64,000 bases of DNA, taken from Craspedostauros australis (lineage: Eukaryota; Bacillariophyta; Bacillariophyceae; Mastogloiales; Achnanthaceae). Location: the NCBI GenBank assembly GCA_026770025.1, contig JAMXDE010000028.1, positions 620,001 to 684,000 on the forward strand, given 5' to 3'. The position numbers and the translations under genes were made by a program. Positions 42,655 to 55,480 of this stretch are shown piece after piece; within the stretch, counting starts at the first letter, position 1; each line of letters opens with the position of its first letter. A model generated the notes under the pieces. It ran no database searches. It saw only the letters and a list, made by a program, of their open reading frames with translations, and had not been told where the DNA came from.

Positions 42655-43545
42655 TCATTGCCGTACAAGATCCACCAGAATCTGCGCAAGTTGCCTCTTT
42701 GACGTGGGATGGAAGAAGACATGGTTGTCTTCCATGGTGTGAAGCTCGACAGGAGCATGCTCCCACCGCCACTGGTTGGGACAAAACGAACCATCCAACG
42801 ATCCGTGCACGACGTGGATGGGAATCGCAGACGCACGGTGCGCCATCCGAACTGCCACATCCCGATCCATCGCAACGGACGCAATCAATGAGGTTGTCGG
42901 GGCGATGAGCAAGGCTGCCTTCAGAGGCGAATCGCTGCTGCCGTTGCGCGTATGAATCCTCTCGATCTCTGTCGAAGGCATCCTTCCCACATGTGCAGTT
43001 GCGCTTGGAGTTGAAGAAGAGTGGAGTTCATCGTTCTGCGCGATCGATGCTGCTGCGGCACCAATGGATGAATCCATGTGATGCAAGTACTCCGCCACCA
43101 CCGCACCGCCCCACGAGAAGCCCACAACGACCGTCGGATGTCGCTGATGCTGCACAATGCGCTTGAGTTGATCGACGCCCTTTCGCATGGAGATGCGGAC
43201 GGCGACGCATGCAATGAGTCTCCCCCACACCAGCACCCATGCAACGATGGCCAGCACCATGAGCGCACGGAAACCGGCATCATCGTCATGGTGATGACCT
43301 CGATGCGAGAGGAATGACAGGACGGCAACGAAGGCCATGGTCATCGCCAAGAAGTAGAGATTGCAGCACCATCCTGCGGATGGGATGGGCGGCATTGGGA
43401 AGCCTGTCATGGTCATCCATTGGACATTGAGCACGCGTTCATTCTTCCTCAGGAACGGAATGAGATGCAGGATCGGTCCGGGTGACCAGCCTCCAACGAA
43501 GATCACCACGGTGGGTCTTTCTTCTTGTTGTTGCTGTTGCATCAT
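42655..43545 (-). CDS. Membrane-anchored alpha/beta hydrolase
   Basis: Single exon, 296 residues from the ATG-ATG pair at 43545. The fold begins with TVVIFVGGWSPGP (oxyanion region). The nucleophile elbow is GFSWGGAV, the acid is probably in VVHGSLDGSFCP, and the base is His in DNHVFF. Two hydrophobic helices (LYFLAMTMAFVAVLSFL and LMVLAIVAWVLVWGRLIACVAV) sit between strand 1 and the elbow, so the enzyme should be membrane-bound. The substrate is unknown; lipid or peptide hydrolysis are both possible. The frame stays open upstream to 44010 with polar, unrecognisable sequence, so a longer N-terminus is possible. Confidence 0.8.
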   Translation of the reverse strand: MMQQQQQEERPTVVIFVGGWSPGPILHLIPFLRKNERVLNVQWMTMTGFPMPPIPSAGWCCNLYFLAMTMAFVAVLSFLSHRGHHHDDDAGFRALMVLAIVAWVLVWGRLIACVAVRISMRKGVDQLKRIVQHQRHPTVVVGFSWGGAVVAEYLHHMDSSIGAAAASIAQNDELHSSSTPSATAHVGRMPSTEIERIHTRNGSSDSPLKAALLIAPTTSLIASVAMDRDVAVRMAHRASAIPIHVVHGSLDGSFCPNQWRWEHAPVELHTMEDNHVFFHPTSKRQLAQILVDLVRQ

Positions 43546-45838
43546 GTCTGCAGAGGTGGCAGCAGAATGATTCGACGTGCCGCGACGACCAGGGTCTCCC
43601 GTCCGTGCCTCTTGGCTTTCCGCGACGATGCTCGCTCTCCTCTGCTCAAGCGAGTATTGGGTCTGTTTGCTTTTGGTAGGTATGGTGCAGATGCTCCTTC
43701 CTTGGCTCTCGATCTGATTCCGATTCTCACAGAAGAATGCCTCGCTTTCTCGACGGACACACAGAGCACAAAGCCCATGCAAGAGGGCATTCGAAGTGTT
43801 CTTCTTGTTCCGCCATACGCTGGCCACGTAGATTGAGATGGTGTCTCCGTGCGAGCTACTATACCCTGGTGCGCGTTCGCTCTGGGGTCCACTTCTCTCT
43901 GTTTGATTGGCTGTGTTCTGCGATGACTCGTCCTGTTTTGGTGTCTCTTCGTTGTTCCTTTCCTTGGCACCACCCTCCTGTTTTGTGTCTTGTTTGGCCG
44001 GTTCGTGCATCGTTCACCTGCCACTTCCAACCGTTGCGCCTGGCGATCTTTGAAATTATCCAACAGACACAATGCGACTCGCATCAATGAGCACCCCACG
44101 ATACAGGCTCCCCCACTATCATTCATGATGGAGAAGTCCGATTACGACCAGAATACGCGTACGGGCACTCTCCTCGACTCTCCCGTGTCGTTGCCCGTAC
44201 TCGGATGTACTCGTGGAGTAGTCTACTGTATTACTCAGCACTCTTGCGCCCAAAACCAACATTGGCAGGGTGAGAGCAGCAGTGTGTGGCGCCATACCAC
44301 AGAGCGTAAGAGCAGACCAAGTGATGCAACCAACGTCGAGCACGACCAAGACCAGGGCGGCGGAAGCAGCTTTCGAATTCTGCAACACGTGCTCAAAATT
44401 GACTGCCCTCCATTTTCGAAATTCCAACGGATTGCAATCTCCTCGTGCGCAAAGAGACGATGGCATCTGAGAGCTGATCGAACAGAACCCCTGCTCCGCG
44501 TACTCCTTGGCACCTTGTGGCGTCCAAACATTCAAAAGTGATCCTCCTTGCTCAGCAATTGCCACCCGCCTCCTGGAGAGCCATGTCCCAAATGTTCTTG
44601 CCCGAAGCGTTGAGATCTTGCGCGCACGGAAGTGTCCGTATCCTGTTATCCTTCTCTCCGTCATTGGGATGAGAGCCTCGAAGAGAGGAGGACACCTCAA
44701 ATAGCAGAAGAGTTGAAGGAAAAGCGTTCCGATTCTGCCTCGTCCCACCTCGCCGAATAGCGCGCGCAGAGAGTGAGTATCTTCGTTTTCTTCCATCCTT
44801 CGCCTCTCTCCATCGTTGGAATCGAGCATAATAATAGTTGTAGTCCAGAGTGGTCGTCCTCGTAGTCGTGCTCGTTCTCGCACTATTCGATGCACCTCCT
44901 TGTACATGCGAACCTGGACTATGGCGCTGCGTGGCACTGTGTGAGCACAAGACCGACACCAAACGCATCACGAGAGTGTTCCACAGAACGTGAAACAGAA
45001 AACGTGGTTGTCTGGTTTGGAGAAGGTCCGTCGTCACGAGAAGGGAGAGGAAAGCGCGGCGAGAGCAAGTTGGAGGCGTTCGCAGTGCTCTTCGCGCATC
45101 CCGACGTTGCGCTAATTGCAAATTGTGATCGAAAGATTGTGTTGAGCACACGTGCCAAACATAACGTCTCGGAGCGCTCGGTGAGACGACAAACATGGTT
45201 TTGGCGCCCGGAAGATCAATATTATTAGCCCTGTTAGCGACATTGTGCCAACAAAGAGATGGTAAAAGCCCGGCACGCTGTTGCCGAAACGCCAAAGAAT
45301 TCATATGATGGCTCGTGCCGACGAGTTCCGGATGGACAATGATGCCAAAAATTCGGCGCCGGCGCAACGTGCACTTCTCCATTCATCCACCACGCAACAG
45401 CGATGTGCTATTTAGAGTACGTGATTGTTGCACCATGTGACCAAGCCCGCGCAAAACAGACGCTCACCACGAGTAGCGTGGAGTACTCTGTCGTGTAGTA
45501 CTGCCCAAACGACGCGCAGGCGCACCTCCAACCGACGCAACGCCGACAACAGGCCGACCGCCATGCGCTTCGTGATGCCTGACAGATTTCTTCTTTTGCT
45601 TCTGTGTCTTCACGGAAATCACACCTTCCTCCACACTTTCGCAACACTTCTTCGCGTCCTCTTTGGTTGTCATCATCCGCATTGGTCACAAGGCGTCCTG
45701 CCACCAAGTTGCATCGGCCAACGAACGAACTCAACGAACACGCAGACTACTCGTAACATCCACGTTATCCACAGTACAGAGCAGCAAGCCATCATCAACA
45801 ACATCAACAACACCACCAACAACAACATCACCATCACC
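43546..45838. other. Large divergent spacer, hydrolase / NRT2
   Basis: This 2.3-kb spacer has no supported gene. The longest open frames are on the minus strand (44119-44937 and 44552-45382) and plus strand (43990-44541); they overlap one another and match nothing I know. It must hold the NRT2 promoter. The last 90 bases before the NRT2 start are CAA/CAT-rich. A split or RNA gene could still be hidden here. Confidence 0.4.
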
Positions 45839-47942
45839 ATGACTGACGGCAGCAGCGACAACAGTAACGACGACAAGACCATGACGGAGATCCAGCAAGG
45901 AACGGAGGTAAGCGCACGCTGTTGCTTTATGATCAGCACCATGCCATCAGATGGTGCTCGATACCTGTGACATCGTCTTTGCTCATATCGGCATTTGTCA
46001 TGCCATGGGTGTTGCGTGCCGACAATGCAACGCATTTGTACTCGCGCACAGTACGCTGTGCCATACGAAAGTCCTCCTTGGGTGCATGCGAGTTGACAGC
46101 TTCGTGATCCTCCATCTTCGGCATGCATTAGATTCATCTGCTCCGCGCAGATGATGTTGCCGACGAGTTTGGAGAAGGAGGAGAAACCGTATCGCCTCCA
46201 CTTTTTGCGTTGCGTTGCACTGTGTTGCATGCTCCACCAGATGGTACTCGACAGATTGTGGCACCATCATCCCATCCTGTGTTCAACTCTCCCTTGCACC
46301 ATCACTTCTGCCATCACCTGTCACTCACACTACCACTTGTCACGACCACAACCACCACCACACTCTCTTCGCCCACCCCTCCAACACGATATGAACGACG
46401 TGATAGCAGAACGCTGAATGGAAGCCGTACGCAACCTACGACGTCGAGGTCGACCCCGACCAGAATGACAAGGCAGTGCGGATCAAGCTGTGCAGCTTCG
46501 CTCGTCCGCACATGAGAGCCTTCCACTGCGCATGGTGGGCGTACTTCCTGGCCTTCTTCACGTGGTTTTCCATATCACCGCTGCTGGGGGAGATTCGGGA
46601 CGACTTGGAGATCACAAACGAAGAAATCTGGACATCATCGATCACAGGCGTGGCGGGCACCGTGCTGATGAGATTCATGCTGGGACCTGCTTGCGACAAG
46701 TACGGGGCGAGAGTGCTGACGACCATCATCCTGTGCGCGGCATCCATCCCAACAGCATGCACGGGGCTTGTTCACACTGCGATGGGGCTCGCCATCCTCC
46801 GGCTTTGCATCGGCATCGTTGGCGGGATCTTCGTCATGTGCCAGTTCTGGACGACCAGCATGTTCACCAAGGACATCGTGGGAACGGCCAACGCCATGGT
46901 CGGCGGGTGGGGAAACCTTGGAGGAGGCGTGACCCAGCTTGTCGTCGGTTCGGGCCTGCTGCCCCTGTTCAAGGTCATCTATGACGGCGACTCCGAGAAG
47001 GCGTGGAGAACGGTGTGCATCGTGCCTGCTATCATCGCCTTCATCTCCGGGATCACGATCTACTTCATCAGCGAAGACTCGCCGAAGGGCAACTACTCCG
47101 AGCTCAAGAAGAGGGGTCTGATGGCCGAGGTTTCGGCCGCCGCCTCCTTCAAGCAAGGATTTGTCAACGTCAACACGTGGTTCCTGTTCTTCCAGTATTC
47201 CTGCTGCTTCGGCGTCGAGCTGACCATGAACAACGCCGCTGCGCTCTACTTCAAGGACGAGTTCAACCAGTCCACCGAATCCGCCGCCGCCATCGCATCC
47301 ATCTTCGGTTGGATGAACCTCTTCGCGCGCGGAATGGGAGGCTACTTCAGCGACCGGGCCAACGCTCGCCTGGGGATGCGCGGACGCCTCTGGGTGCAAA
47401 CGATCCTGTTGGCATGCGAAGGATCGCTCATCCTCGTTTTCGCTAACACTGGGACTCTCGCAGGTGCCATCGTCGTTATGATCTTCTTCTCGCTCTTCGT
47501 CCAGGCAGCGGAGGGTTCATCGTACGGCATCGTGCCCTACATCGATCCACCCTGCACGGGATCCATCTCTGGAATCGTCGGAGCCGGTGGCAACGTAGGC
47601 GCCGTGGGATTCGGCCTGGCCTTCCGACAGCTGCCCTACCGAGAAGCATTCGCGATCATGGGATGCACCATCATCGCATCTTCCTTCACCAGCATCTTCG
47701 TCCACATCAAGGGCCATTCCGGTTTGCTCTGCGGCAAGGAAAGCCCAGAGGAGCAGTACCGCGCCCGACCGCAAAGCGCTGGGCCACAGAAGGGCGCAGC
47801 GGAGATGGATTGCGTCACTGAAGCACCGGAGGACTCTCTCCTGTCCAGCGAAGACGCCGACTCGCAATCGCAGTCGAAAACCAATGAATCCATCGAGACG
47901 GACCCAGAGTCGGAGCAATCCGATGGCGTTATTGAAGTGTAG
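45839..47942 (+). CDS. NRT2: High-affinity nitrate transporter, NRT2 type
   Basis: Two exons (45839-45907 and 46410-47942; intron 502 nt) encode 533 residues. Exon 1 is a short polar N-terminus. Exon 2 opens with the NRT2 signature FARPHMRAFHCAWWAYFLAF and a FFTWFSISPLLGEIRDDL segment. About twelve membrane helices of the major facilitator fold follow, with conserved pieces such as FWTTSMFTKDIVGTANAMVGGWGNLGG and the nitrate-signature-like GNVGAVGFG. The C-terminus is a long acidic cytoplasmic tail rich in Ser, Glu and Gln. It moves nitrate (and nitrite) into the cell with protons or sodium. In algae such genes are normally induced by nitrate limitation; no regulatory site could be identified here. 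Confidence 0.95.
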
Positions 47943-48577
47943 AGGAGAGGAGAATAGAGTTGGGAACTTGAAATGACACACCTCCTTCATTTCGTGCGTG
48001 TGGTCAGAACTATCACCGACAAAGGCTGCGTTGCATGATGGATTTACCAACTGATGATTTTCTGGGCAACTCTCGGGGCTGACACGCTTCTCATGGGAGA
48101 GGATGCCTGCCTGTCACACCACGCCATACCATACCATACAAACACGAGGACGCACGCATTCCTGTGGAAATGCGCGCCTCCATGCTTGCACCGTCCTTGA
48201 GATCAACACACCATCTCAGGGCTGTACATTAGATGAATTCATACAACCACGACAACGATGAACACAATCACTTCTCGATACGAGAATGGAAGAGTACGGA
48301 ATAGATTAAAAGTACCGTACACACCAGTTGCAACATGTCACACACGCACACAAAGAATTGCATCTTATTTTCGACGGTCCTCCATCTATCGCATTATTCC
48401 TCTGACAGTGTGGCTTGCAATAGTTGAAACTCCGCCACCTCCCATACCCTAACGGGTACGAACCTACATGTTCGCACAAGAGCACGAACGAAACCGTCTG
48501 CCGCAATCGTTGTCAATGTATGGTAAACACCCATCCATCCAACGATCCACAGAAGCAACACTCAATACAATCCCATC
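47943..48577. other. Convergent spacer, NRT2 / PRP38B
   Basis: No gene seen. It contains two overlapping TACCATAC motifs at 48127-48139 and one GTATGGTA at 48518-48525, near the two gene ends. Confidence 0.55.
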
Positions 48578-51040
48578 TCAGCCGTACTTGGCCATGAGCT
48601 TCCTCTTCTTCGTGGCAAGAGCCGCCAGCTCCTCCTGTGTGCGCTTGCGTTCAGGCGGCTCGTGTCTGGTTTCGGATTGATTCGAGCGCCCCGAATTGCG
48701 GGATCGTTCGTCGTTGCGCTCATTCCGATGTCCTCCACGCGAGTCATTGCGACGGTTGTGCCTGTCGTACCCATCGTCGTCGCGATCGTGATAGTTGCGC
48801 CGAGATTGGTTTGGAGCATGGCGAGAGAAGTGGCTCCTCCCGCCCGCCGTGCTGCTTTCACGCTCGCGACGTTTCACCTCTTCGTAGAGATCGCCATCGG
48901 AGCTATCACGCCCATGCCTATCCCTTCCGCCACGTCCGTAGTCACGATTGCGATCGCGATCACGGTCGTACCCGCCTCCTCGTCCGCGTTGCATATGGTC
49001 TCGCTGATCATCGTCCCTGCCAAAGTCACGGTCGCGTCCTCTGCGATCAGAGCCGCCTTCCGCTGAGTTGCGAGATGGTTCATCTGGATTCACGCCGGGC
49101 ATCTCCATCTCCCCCAAAGTCACTGTCTCCGTGTTGCCATACTCTGGGAATGTGACGACGAACTTGGGTTGCTTCAGTGCCTCGCCGCTCTCAGGGTCTC
49201 TGTCGAGGACTTTGTCCACAACGGCATCATACCAGCGGATTGGATTTTCGTCGTCACCGTACAGCGCCCTCACCTTCGCGCCGACCTTTCGGAATGTTTG
49301 CAATGCCGTTGGATTGTTTGCGTGCTTGGTTGCACGTTCGCCAATCTTCTCGGCATGCAGAAGGTTGACTTGGATCTCGCGTTCCTGCTCCATCGGGAAA
49401 CGAGGCAGCATCGTTCCGTAGTAGTCCCGCACGGAGAATAAGGATCGGACATACTCACCGATAGTTGTCTTTGCGCCGTGCTTCGCCTTCGGGTTGGCAA
49501 GAACATCCACCGGCTCGTCGTCGTGTATGTAGGGTTTGATCCACTTCCACACCTGCTTCGGCTCTCCTGTGTAGCGCAGATAAAGGAATCCAATCGCGCG
49601 GATGTAAGGAGAATCGGCATGCTCCAGCAACAGCTGCATCTGCTTCGCCGTGCATCTCAAGGTGAGAAGACGCAGCAGCAAGCAGAATGCCACCGATGGT
49701 TCGGTCTTCGAGCCTGATGAATGTGTCATGTTATTTGGTTGGATATTCGAACGTTGCACACCGTGAACCGTAAATCGTGCGCAGCGGATAGATTCGGCGG
49801 ATACACAATGCAGGTGCGGAAGAAAGATGGTGAGAATGGAGTTGATGAGACGGGGTGTCGGAGCACGCTTTGCTTTTTCAGTTTGCCAGTGACAGCAGCC
49901 TTACTCGTAGCTGCGATGGTTTGAGATTCCTCTACAGCAGGAGCACCACACAATCATCGCCGAGATGAAGTATTGGTATGAGTACGCATGCGATCCTCAC
50001 ACGGTGCCAACACACACACACACATTGCATTTACCGGTGGACTGACGCCAATGACGAAAGCGCTTTTCATGGTTGAGCGTGAGCCTGGCAATGCCTCGCT
50101 TGGCACTTTGGTGCTTCATTGTACGAGTAGAGCACCGCCGTCGTCTGTATTATGTGCTCCAGCGACACATTGGCACCATATGTGGGAGCCGATGCGCAGA
50201 TTCAAGGTTGCATGTGGCCTTCGTTGTTGACCAATGAATGACGAATGGATGATCAGGTATGGGAACACATCTCGAACCCTCTGGATGCCCCCACCTGATA
50301 ATACTATGGTAGTATGAATGAACATAAATTGGGATGTTGTTCGTCGTGCCCAGCGCCAAGCACGCCGTCCACCGGGTGATCCTCCATCATCGAGTGTGCG
50401 GGATACAAGGTGCAAAAAACGAATCCACGAACAATCAAGACACCAGAAACGGAGCCATCCATAACGGTTGCGTTGTCTGCGTCCACCCTGCACACACTCT
50501 GAACCTTGGGTAATGCGTACTTTACTGTGTAGAGAGTACTCTGCATCACATCGATTCACTCACCTAATGCAAATGGCTCCAAATGATCCACCTTGTAGTA
50601 GATCTCGTCGACAATCTTGTTCCAATCCGTGAGCTCCCGGCAGCACTTCTGGAAGTAGCTTGAGTGGATTATGTTCTGCAGCAGCATTCTGTTGAGATGG
50701 AAGCTATCATCTGGTCCCCACAGCGGCAGCAGATTCTTGGCGCGGTTGTTCTGTGATCGATGAGATACGAGTACGAAGAGAAAGTCGAGAGAATCGAATA
50801 AGACAGCTGTGAGATGGAGGAGAGGGGAGTTGTTGGAGACTAGTTGCAGAGCACGACAAAGTCGCATGGTAATGATAGTGAATGTCATTGCGGCTGCAAT
50901 ACAAGCCCTCTGCCAGCACAATAAGCAACGACAAACGTACGTACCCTTCCGCCCTCAACAGCCTGATCGAACAGCTCGTCGGCGACACGTTCTCGTTCTT
51001 TGACGTTGCCCGCCTGACGGGAGAGAGCTGCGCGTGACAT
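48578..51040 (-). CDS. PRP38B: Pre-mRNA splicing factor 38B
   Basis: Three exons (51040-50945, 50750-50564 and 49713-48578; introns 194 and 850 nt) encode 472 residues. Exon 1 is a short helical leader. Exon 2 holds the PRP38 start, NLLPLWGPDDSFHLNRMLL and YYKVDHLEPF. Exon 3 continues with EPSVAFCLLLRLLTLR, the PYIRAIGFLYLRYTGEPKQVW signature and TIGEYVRSLFSVRDYYGTMLPRFP. From about residue 300 the protein is an Arg/Asp/Gly/Ser-rich (RS-like) tail. PRP38 proteins help activate the spliceosome by release of U4 from the tri-snRNP. The pieces join in frame at both splice junctions. Confidence 0.93.
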
Positions 51041-51679
51041 CGCTGCTTGATTCGAATATGCGTGTTATGTTAGTGCTGTGCTGCAGAGTTGTGTGGTGCA
51101 GTTGGGTACTTGTATGATGAAGAGGAAGAGAAACAGCAGCTCACGAATGTGTTCTGTTGGAGTTGGAGATCGTGGAGGTGTCTTGTTTTCGTGTTTGTGT
51201 CGTGGCGGCTCTTCGTCGTTGTGTGTGGGTGTTGTTGGAAAGAAGAAGGAAACAGAGGTTGAGAAAAAGGGTGATTCCTGATTTCGTTCGTTGGTCGTGG
51301 TTGTTGGCATTTGTGAGACGAGATGCGTTCGTATTAATCGAATTGACACATCAGACTAAGTCTGGCATCTCTCGAACACGAACAGCACAAAACTTGCCGC
51401 CAGAACACGCCAACAACAACAAATGCGTGTCGTTTCGTGTTGTTGCCACGAGATTGCGAGCATGATGGCGCGCCGAGCAAACACTTCACGACGATCACCT
51501 CAACCTGACAACGAACGATGAAGGTGTTGGAAGAAGAGGTCACAAGAGCTGAACAACTGATGAAGAAAGCCTCCGCAACAATACTTCATTTAATTCATCA
51601 ACGATCGCATTGAACCAGAGGTGTTTGCCAGAAAGAAGAGAGTAAGCGGACGATAGCAAACCTTGTTCGAAACAGTATC
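51041..51679. promoter_or_regulatory. Divergent promoter region, PRP38B / ZSWIM7
   Basis: No gene seen in 0.64 kb between two divergent starts. Confidence 0.45.
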
Positions 51680-52474
51680 ATGATGCATCGCCAACCAGGC
51701 AGAAACGCTATTGAAGATGGGAAAGGGCAGGATGACGTGAGAATGGAGTGCGCCACCTCCGTCGCAGATGATGTCCGTGCCCTCCCCCCGATGGCACTAT
51801 CTGTGTCTGCGCACAACATACACCCGCTCTTTCTGCTTGAGAATTTCCTGAGAGATCTCTCACAACAGCAGAAACGTCAGCAGAAACAACAAGGATACGC
51901 AAGCCATGCGTCAGGAGCGTCAGCAGGAGCAGCATTGATGAAGACTGACGAGGAATGGACGGATGAGATCATCAGGGTTTGCCACTTCCTCTTTGGCAAC
52001 ATGCTGTCGGCGGCTTTGGCGTTGCTGGACACCAGCGAACGAATCATCACGAAGATTGAGACGGGTCACGGAACTTCGTACAGGAGCTACTTCTTGGTGA
52101 GAGGCAGCAAGCAATGGAACGGGAGGTACAAGTCGTCCAGCTCGTTCAATCCTCCCAACCCGTACATGGCGGCAACTGGTGACATGCCCGACCCCGCGAG
52201 CCTCAATGCAAATGCGCAGCAGGATGGTCCATTCTACTTGTGCATCATTCCGAATCCAGACACCGACGTGCATGCCCGCTGCTATTCATGCAGCTGCAGG
52301 TCGTACTTGGAAAAGGCCAAGGGCACGGACCGGTGTCCCGTGGCACCGAGGATCTGCAAGCACCTGCTGGCCTTGATGCTGCTGCCGCATCTACCGAACG
52401 TCAAGCATCAGACCATCACGACGTCGACGGAAGAAGAATTCACGAATCTTATCCTGCAACGGACGATTCGATGA
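51680..52474 (+). CDS. ZSWIM7: SWIM zinc-finger protein, ZSWIM7/SWS1-like
   Basis: Single exon, 264 residues. The family's N-terminal helix (VCHFLFGNMLSAALALLD) is followed by a beta segment (IITKIETGHGTSYRSYFLVRGS). The SWIM finger is CxC-x(n)-CxH: CSC near residue 202 and CKHLLALML near 225-233, with a short Lys/Asp insertion between them. EEEFTNLILQR closes the protein as in ZSWIM7. In yeast and humans SWS1 joins a RAD51 paralogue (SWSAP1 or Shu proteins) to promote homologous recombination. The first 45 residues and the Gln-rich stretch at about 65-80 are extra. The start ATG-ATG is the first available. Confidence 0.88.
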   Translation: MMHRQPGRNAIEDGKGQDDVRMECATSVADDVRALPPMALSVSAHNIHPLFLLENFLRDLSQQQKRQQKQQGYASHASGASAGAALMKTDEEWTDEIIRVCHFLFGNMLSAALALLDTSERIITKIETGHGTSYRSYFLVRGSKQWNGRYKSSSSFNPPNPYMAATGDMPDPASLNANAQQDGPFYLCIIPNPDTDVHARCYSCSCRSYLEKAKGTDRCPVAPRICKHLLALMLLPHLPNVKHQTITTSTEEEFTNLILQRTIR

Positions 52475-53258
52475 TTGGGGATGGAACGAAACGAGATTGC
52501 ATGTGCAAGTGTGGCAGGGCACATAGTGTCGAGTCGAGTCGAGGGGAGTGGAGTGGAGTGGAGTGGAGTGGAGTGGAGTGGAATGGAATGGAATGGAATG
52601 GCGTTCTCTGCTCATTTCGCAACATTGATGGCGAGAAGGATCAAACGTAAAAAATAAATTAGAACAGGAGGGTGTAGACATCTCAATGTTTCTCCCAATT
52701 TCAAAGTATTACTACTTTTCGTTGGACTTTGTTGGTGGCAAACTTGGTGGAGTTCGTATGGTACCATACATGACGTGTTCCGCTCCGCCCAGCTGACTTC
52801 ACTGAACTTGCTTCGTTTGCTTGGTTACCGGTATGTACTTGAGTTGATCACATGAATCAAACAAGAAGACAACGGAAATGACCCAACACGGCACCGCCAG
52901 AACAACCAACAGAAGGAGAAGAAGAACGTCTCAACAATGGTGTCAGGCAAATCACGTACACAAACAGGCAGAACAAGACAAAGCAAAACAAAACAAGCAG
53001 ACCAAGAAGGAGAGGATCAAAGCACAACGGTTACACTCCCTGTATTCCCCCCACACCTGCGTCGCAGCTGATTGGAGTTGATCCTCCACTTCCCAATCCT
53101 TTCCACCATTACACTGGACGCAACCACCGCATTGAGCGCAGCTGCTGTTGATAGCGCTCACCCTTCAATCTGCGCCTTCGAGACTGACTCCATCTCACGG
53201 CGATCAACCCCAAACAAGCAAGTATAAGCAGAGCAAGCACAGACTGGACGACCCGACC
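52475..53258. other. Spacer, ZSWIM7 / TBC1D22-like
   Basis: No gene recognised. It contains the GGAGT/GGAAT pentamer tract and a perfect 14-bp palindrome, GTATGGTACCATAC, at 52757-52770 (position to within 1-2 bases). Confidence 0.5.
52545..52601. repeat. Pentanucleotide tract (GAGTG)n-(GAATG)n
   Basis: About seven GAGTG units run into four GAATG units, directly after the ZSWIM7 stop. It is a simple repeat, with a clean one-base change halfway. Confidence 0.85.
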
Positions 53259-55480
53259 ATGACGACGAAAGGCCTGCCAGGCTTCATCCGCAGGACCTTG
53301 CGCGTGGATTACTCCGAAGACGAGGACGAGGTTGCTGCGGCATCGCCCGCGGTGGCCACGAGCGCCGCAAATGGCCACGAGCACGCGGCAGGCGCAACCA
53401 GCGGCAAGGATGCACGAGACAGAGCGCGTTCGCAGGACAGCACCACGAATGCAGACAGCGTCGCCAGCCCCGTTGCGGACAAGCCGGCAGCCGGAAACGG
53501 CGACCACGACGGCGACAATGATGCCCAACAGCGCGACTTCACCAAGCAGAACTCATCGCAGGATGGCAGCATAACACCTGGCGATGGTTCGCAGCTGGGA
53601 AGCACGGATGATGTGGGATCTGTCAGCAGCCTCGAGAATTCGCAGCGGTCGTCGCGCAAGGACTTCTCGCAGCCGCACTTTGCGGCGGAGCGCAAACCGA
53701 GTTACAGAGAAACGCGGTACGAGAAGGTCATCCATTCCGATGTCGTGCAGCTGTCCGAGCTGCGAAAGCTGGCGTGGAATGGCATACCGGTGAGTTGGCA
53801 GGCATGGAATGCGTGTGGTAATGTGTTGTGTTTCGATGCTCTACGATATTTGGTTCTATCTGGGGTGTGCTTTGCGTTGCTGCACGTTGGAACTCGTTGT
53901 GGAGGGTTGCCCTTCCACTCGCATTTGCCTTCTTATCGTCACTCACTCTTGTCTTTGCGCATTCGTACCTTCGCACTTGATCTTTCACCCAAACAATTCA
54001 TCACGCGTTGCTGTCCTGTTTTGTCTCATCGCTCATCTCATCTGGTCACTGACTCACCCTGTCGTTCATGTCAACTCGTGCCAATGCCACGGTGCGATAT
54101 TCTTCGCTCCACTGTGCTGGGATTGATCATTGCACTTTGGTATGCACGGCATTGACATCGGCACCACGAATGCTACACCCACACTCGGCGAATCAGAGAG
54201 AACACAGAGGGATGGCATGGAAGCTCATGCTGGGGTACTTGCCAGCCAACGAGAGCCGTCGGCAGCATGTCATTCAGCGGAAACGGGCAGAATACAGAGA
54301 CACCATTGCACAGCACTATGATATCGATGCCGACACCAGGAGTCTGCAGGAGCAGGAGACGTTGCGACAGGTCCTGGTGGACGTACCGCGTACGGCACCG
54401 GAAGTCCCGCTCTTCCGCAACGAGAAGATTCGGAGATCCTTGGGACGCATGCTGTATATTTGGGCGATGCGACATCCCGCGTCGAGCTACGTGCAGGGGA
54501 TCAACGATTTGGCAACCCCGCTCTATGCTGTGTTCTTGGGCGATCTTTACGACGGGGAGGATGTGCTGGATGGCAACATCATGGTCGTTCTGCCGGATGA
54601 AAAGCTCGATGAGGTATGTACTCGAAGGCACCTGCATGGCTTGGCATTTCATGGCATGGCGTAGCATGAGACGATACGATACGCTTGGTGCCCTGGTATT
54701 CCTTGGTCGCTATGCGCGATGCGTGTAAGAGTGTGTACTCGACGAGAACTTGAAGCAGTGTCTCTCACACATCGCCTCGCTTTGCATTGCACCGTTGGTG
54801 CACTCCACGGCATGCCACGGCACGGCACGACAATATCTTGCCTATGCTCAAATATCCGACACGACTCTCGACGACCCATTTTCCACCATCCCGATGTGCA
54901 TTTGCATTTCGTCATGGCTCGCTGACTGTCGTTACTACACACGTTACCTCACATGTTACGTACACGCACATCTGCTCAGATCGAAGCCGATTGCTACTGG
55001 TGCTTGACAAACATCCTTGCAGGCATTCAGGATCATTACACAGCAGATCAACCCGGCGTCCAGCGAATGGTCATGAGGTTGGAGGAACTCGTCAACAGGA
55101 TAGACGCCGATCTGTGCAGGTACCTGAGAGAGACGGGGATTCAGTTCCTTCAGTTCGCCTTCAAGTGGATGAATTGCCTGCTGCTACGAGAGTTCCCGCT
55201 GCGTTGCGTCATCCGTCTGTGGGACACGTACATCAGCGAGAATGGATTCGAAGACTTCCACGTCTATGTCTGCGCGGCGTTTTTGTGCCAATTCAGCGGG
55301 CAGTTGCAGTGCATGGAATTCGATGAGCTGTTCGGATTCATGCAGAACATGCCCACGGAGGATTGGACCGACAAGGAAATTGAAATGCTGCTGAGCCAGG
55401 CCTTCGTGCTCAGCACCCTCTTCGAAGGCAGCGACGCGCATCTCACCAGCATGGCCCCGGCCAGTCATCAGATGATGTAG
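53259..55480 (+). CDS. TBC1D22: TBC-domain Rab GTPase-activating protein, TBC1D22-like
   Basis: Three exons (53259-53789, 54197-54613 and 54980-55480; introns 407 and 366 nt) encode 482 residues. Residues 1-155 are disordered, Ser/Asp/Ala-rich. The TBC domain then begins LSELRKLAWNGIP and continues HRGMAWKLMLGYLP. IRRSLGRMLYIWAMRHPASSYVQGIND supplies the catalytic Gln of the YVQGxNDL finger. The usual catalytic Arg segment should lie in IPREHRG. The last exon has IEADCYWCLTNILAGIQDHYT, the FRWMN-like FAFKWMNCLLLRE and RLWDTYISE. It should stimulate GTP hydrolysis by a Rab on Golgi-related membranes, as TBC1D22 proteins do. Confidence 0.93.

Noticed and set aside
44119-45382. Two long overlapping minus-strand open frames (272 and 276 residues)
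   Set aside because: They overlap in different frames, have no domain or motif, and composition looks non-coding; left as an unexplained spacer.
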